In this document: one piece after another, positions 14,463 to 15,272 of the stretch
Position numbering within the stretch: the first letter of the stretch is position 1
Layout: every line of letters begins with the position of its first letter
Origin: Ignavibacteriaceae bacterium
Lineage (GTDB): Bacteria; Bacteroidota; Ignavibacteria; Ignavibacteriales; Ignavibacteriaceae
NCBI GenBank assembly: GCA_019912505.1
Contig: JAIOIM010000493.1
Location: 1-15,272 of the forward strand
Direction: 5' to 3'
DNA: 15,272 bases
The notes under the pieces: generated by a model
Told to the model about the DNA's origin: nothing
The model's input: only the letters and a program-made list of their open reading frames with translations
Database searches by the model: none
Translations under genes and position numbers: made by a program

Positions 14463-15272
14463 CTTGGTGTTGACTGCCAAATAACTGTATGCTTCCCTCT
14501 AAGGAAACGAATGAAACCTAACACAAGTGCAAAGTTAGTAATTACAAAAAAATATGCCAAAGAAAAAAATGGTAATCTTAATTTAAACGATGCTCCTATT
14601 TTTCCGACTATTGAAGCACCGTAAAAGAATAACTGTACATAAAGTATCACTCTTACAGCATCCGAATAGGAAGACCTCCAGATGGAGAGTATAAACAAAA
14701 GAATAAGTAAAAAAGGAATAAACCATCGGATAACTTTATGGCTCCAAAAAGAAATAGAAAGCAGAATATTTTTATTAAATAAAAGATCGGGGAAAAAGAA
14801 CAAGGTTTGAAAATTTGTTGCGGCAAACCTTACTTTGCGTTTAAATTCATCATCAACGCTCCGGGCAACCTCTTCAAAAGCAAATGAATCATATTGATAA
14901 ACGAATTTGTACCCCTGAGATAATACTGCGAGTGAGACAAAAAAATCGTCTGTTACAGCTTTTGCTCTTGGTATCTCTTTAAATAGTTTTTTTCTGATTG
15001 AAAATATTCCGCCGTTTGCCCCAATTAAAACACCAAATTTACCTTCGGCTTTTTTGATGATAGTTTCATACTCCCAATATTTTTTTTCCTGACTGCTTTT
15101 ATCAAAATTGTCTTTAGGTTCATTCAAAATTAATCTTCCAGAAACCCCGCCAATTTTTTCTGATGTATAGCCTTTAACAAGATTTTTCAAAGCATTTTTG
15201 TCGAAAACCGTGTTCGCGTCAGTGAAAATTAAAATATCATTTTTTGCATGAAAGGCTAAATCATTTATTACC
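14459..15272 (-). CDS. Membrane-bound GT2 glycosyltransferase (5' end beyond the window)
   Basis: The frame stays open to the right edge, so the start is outside; about 270 residues are visible, numbered here from the edge. The TTG at 15190 is internal: upstream codons read DILIFTDANT (12-21), the metal-binding region of a GT-A fold. GANGGIFSIRKKLF (84-97) and TDDFFVSLAVLSQGY (107-121) follow, the latter with the catalytic-base position. The R-W motif usual for processive synthases is only loosely matched by FKRKVRFAATNF. Three hydrophobic segments (about 180-198, 207-226, 234-255) anchor it, and it ends WQSTPR. It resembles PgaC/hyaluronan-synthase-like GT2 enzymes; product unknown. Its stop overlaps the start of the PGT gene, so the two are co-translated and likely serve one glycan pathway. 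Confidence 0.9.
   Translation of the reverse strand, partial: VINDLAFHAKNDILIFTDANTVFDKNALKNLVKGYTSEKIGGVSGRLILNEPKDNFDKSSQEKKYWEYETIIKKAEGKFGVLIGANGGIFSIRKKLFKEIPRAKAVTDDFFVSLAVLSQGYKFVYQYDSFAFEEVARSVDDEFKRKVRFAATNFQTLFFFPDLLFNKNILLSISFWSHKVIRWFIPFLLILLFILSIWRSSYSDAVRVILYVQLFFYGASIVGKIGASFKLRLPFFSLAYFFVITNFALVLGFIRFLRGKHTVIWQSTPR

Overview
The window reads as a low-GC chromosome segment of an Ignavibacteria-like member of the Bacteroidota/Chlorobiota lineage. The main evidence is a C-terminal type IX secretion (T9SS) sorting domain with the SLSQNYPNPFNP signature typical of that group. It is supported by AT-rich intergenic DNA and by mostly absent Shine-Dalgarno sequences. The lineage is an inference from family knowledge; no search was run.

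Layout. Left part (1-1892, + strand): the 3' portion of a large secreted protein made of about 13 tandem propeller-like repeats of ~40 residues, ending in a T9SS type A sorting domain. Middle (1893-3095): about 1.2 kb without a credible gene, lying between two convergent 3' ends and packed with nested palindromes. It holds a ~135-bp hairpin element in two full copies and one truncated copy, a ~154-bp MITE-like element with inverted ends, three 42-bp tandem units, a 30-bp perfect palindrome, a 56-bp nested hairpin element and a dispersed ~24-bp repeat. Six of the hairpins share one architecture: a 20-mer with 9-bp arms and a 2-nt centre, around a GCT..AGC core with variable outer stems.

Right part (3096-15272, all - strand): ten genes or gene remnants. 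In transcription order from the right edge they are: a membrane GT2 glycosyltransferase (cut by the window edge); a polyprenyl glycosylphosphotransferase (PGT); a polyprenol-phosphate-mannose-synthase-like GT2; a 660-aa fusion of a GT2 to a degenerate PGT; accA; a hotdog thioesterase; a 72-codon remnant of nadC; a Wzx-type flippase; dut; and dnaE. Most junctions are tight (1-9 nt, one ATGA overlap), which suggests one or a few operons.

How they fit together: the PGT would load the first sugar onto undecaprenyl phosphate, the GT2 enzymes would extend or modify the glycan, and the flippase would move the lipid-linked product across the inner membrane. Interleaved with these are housekeeping genes for fatty-acid synthesis (accA), dUTP removal (dut) and replication (dnaE). 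The most notable items are the hairpin mosaic at 2001-3043, the GT2-PGT fusion whose PGT part has lost its catalytic segment, and the nadC remnant.
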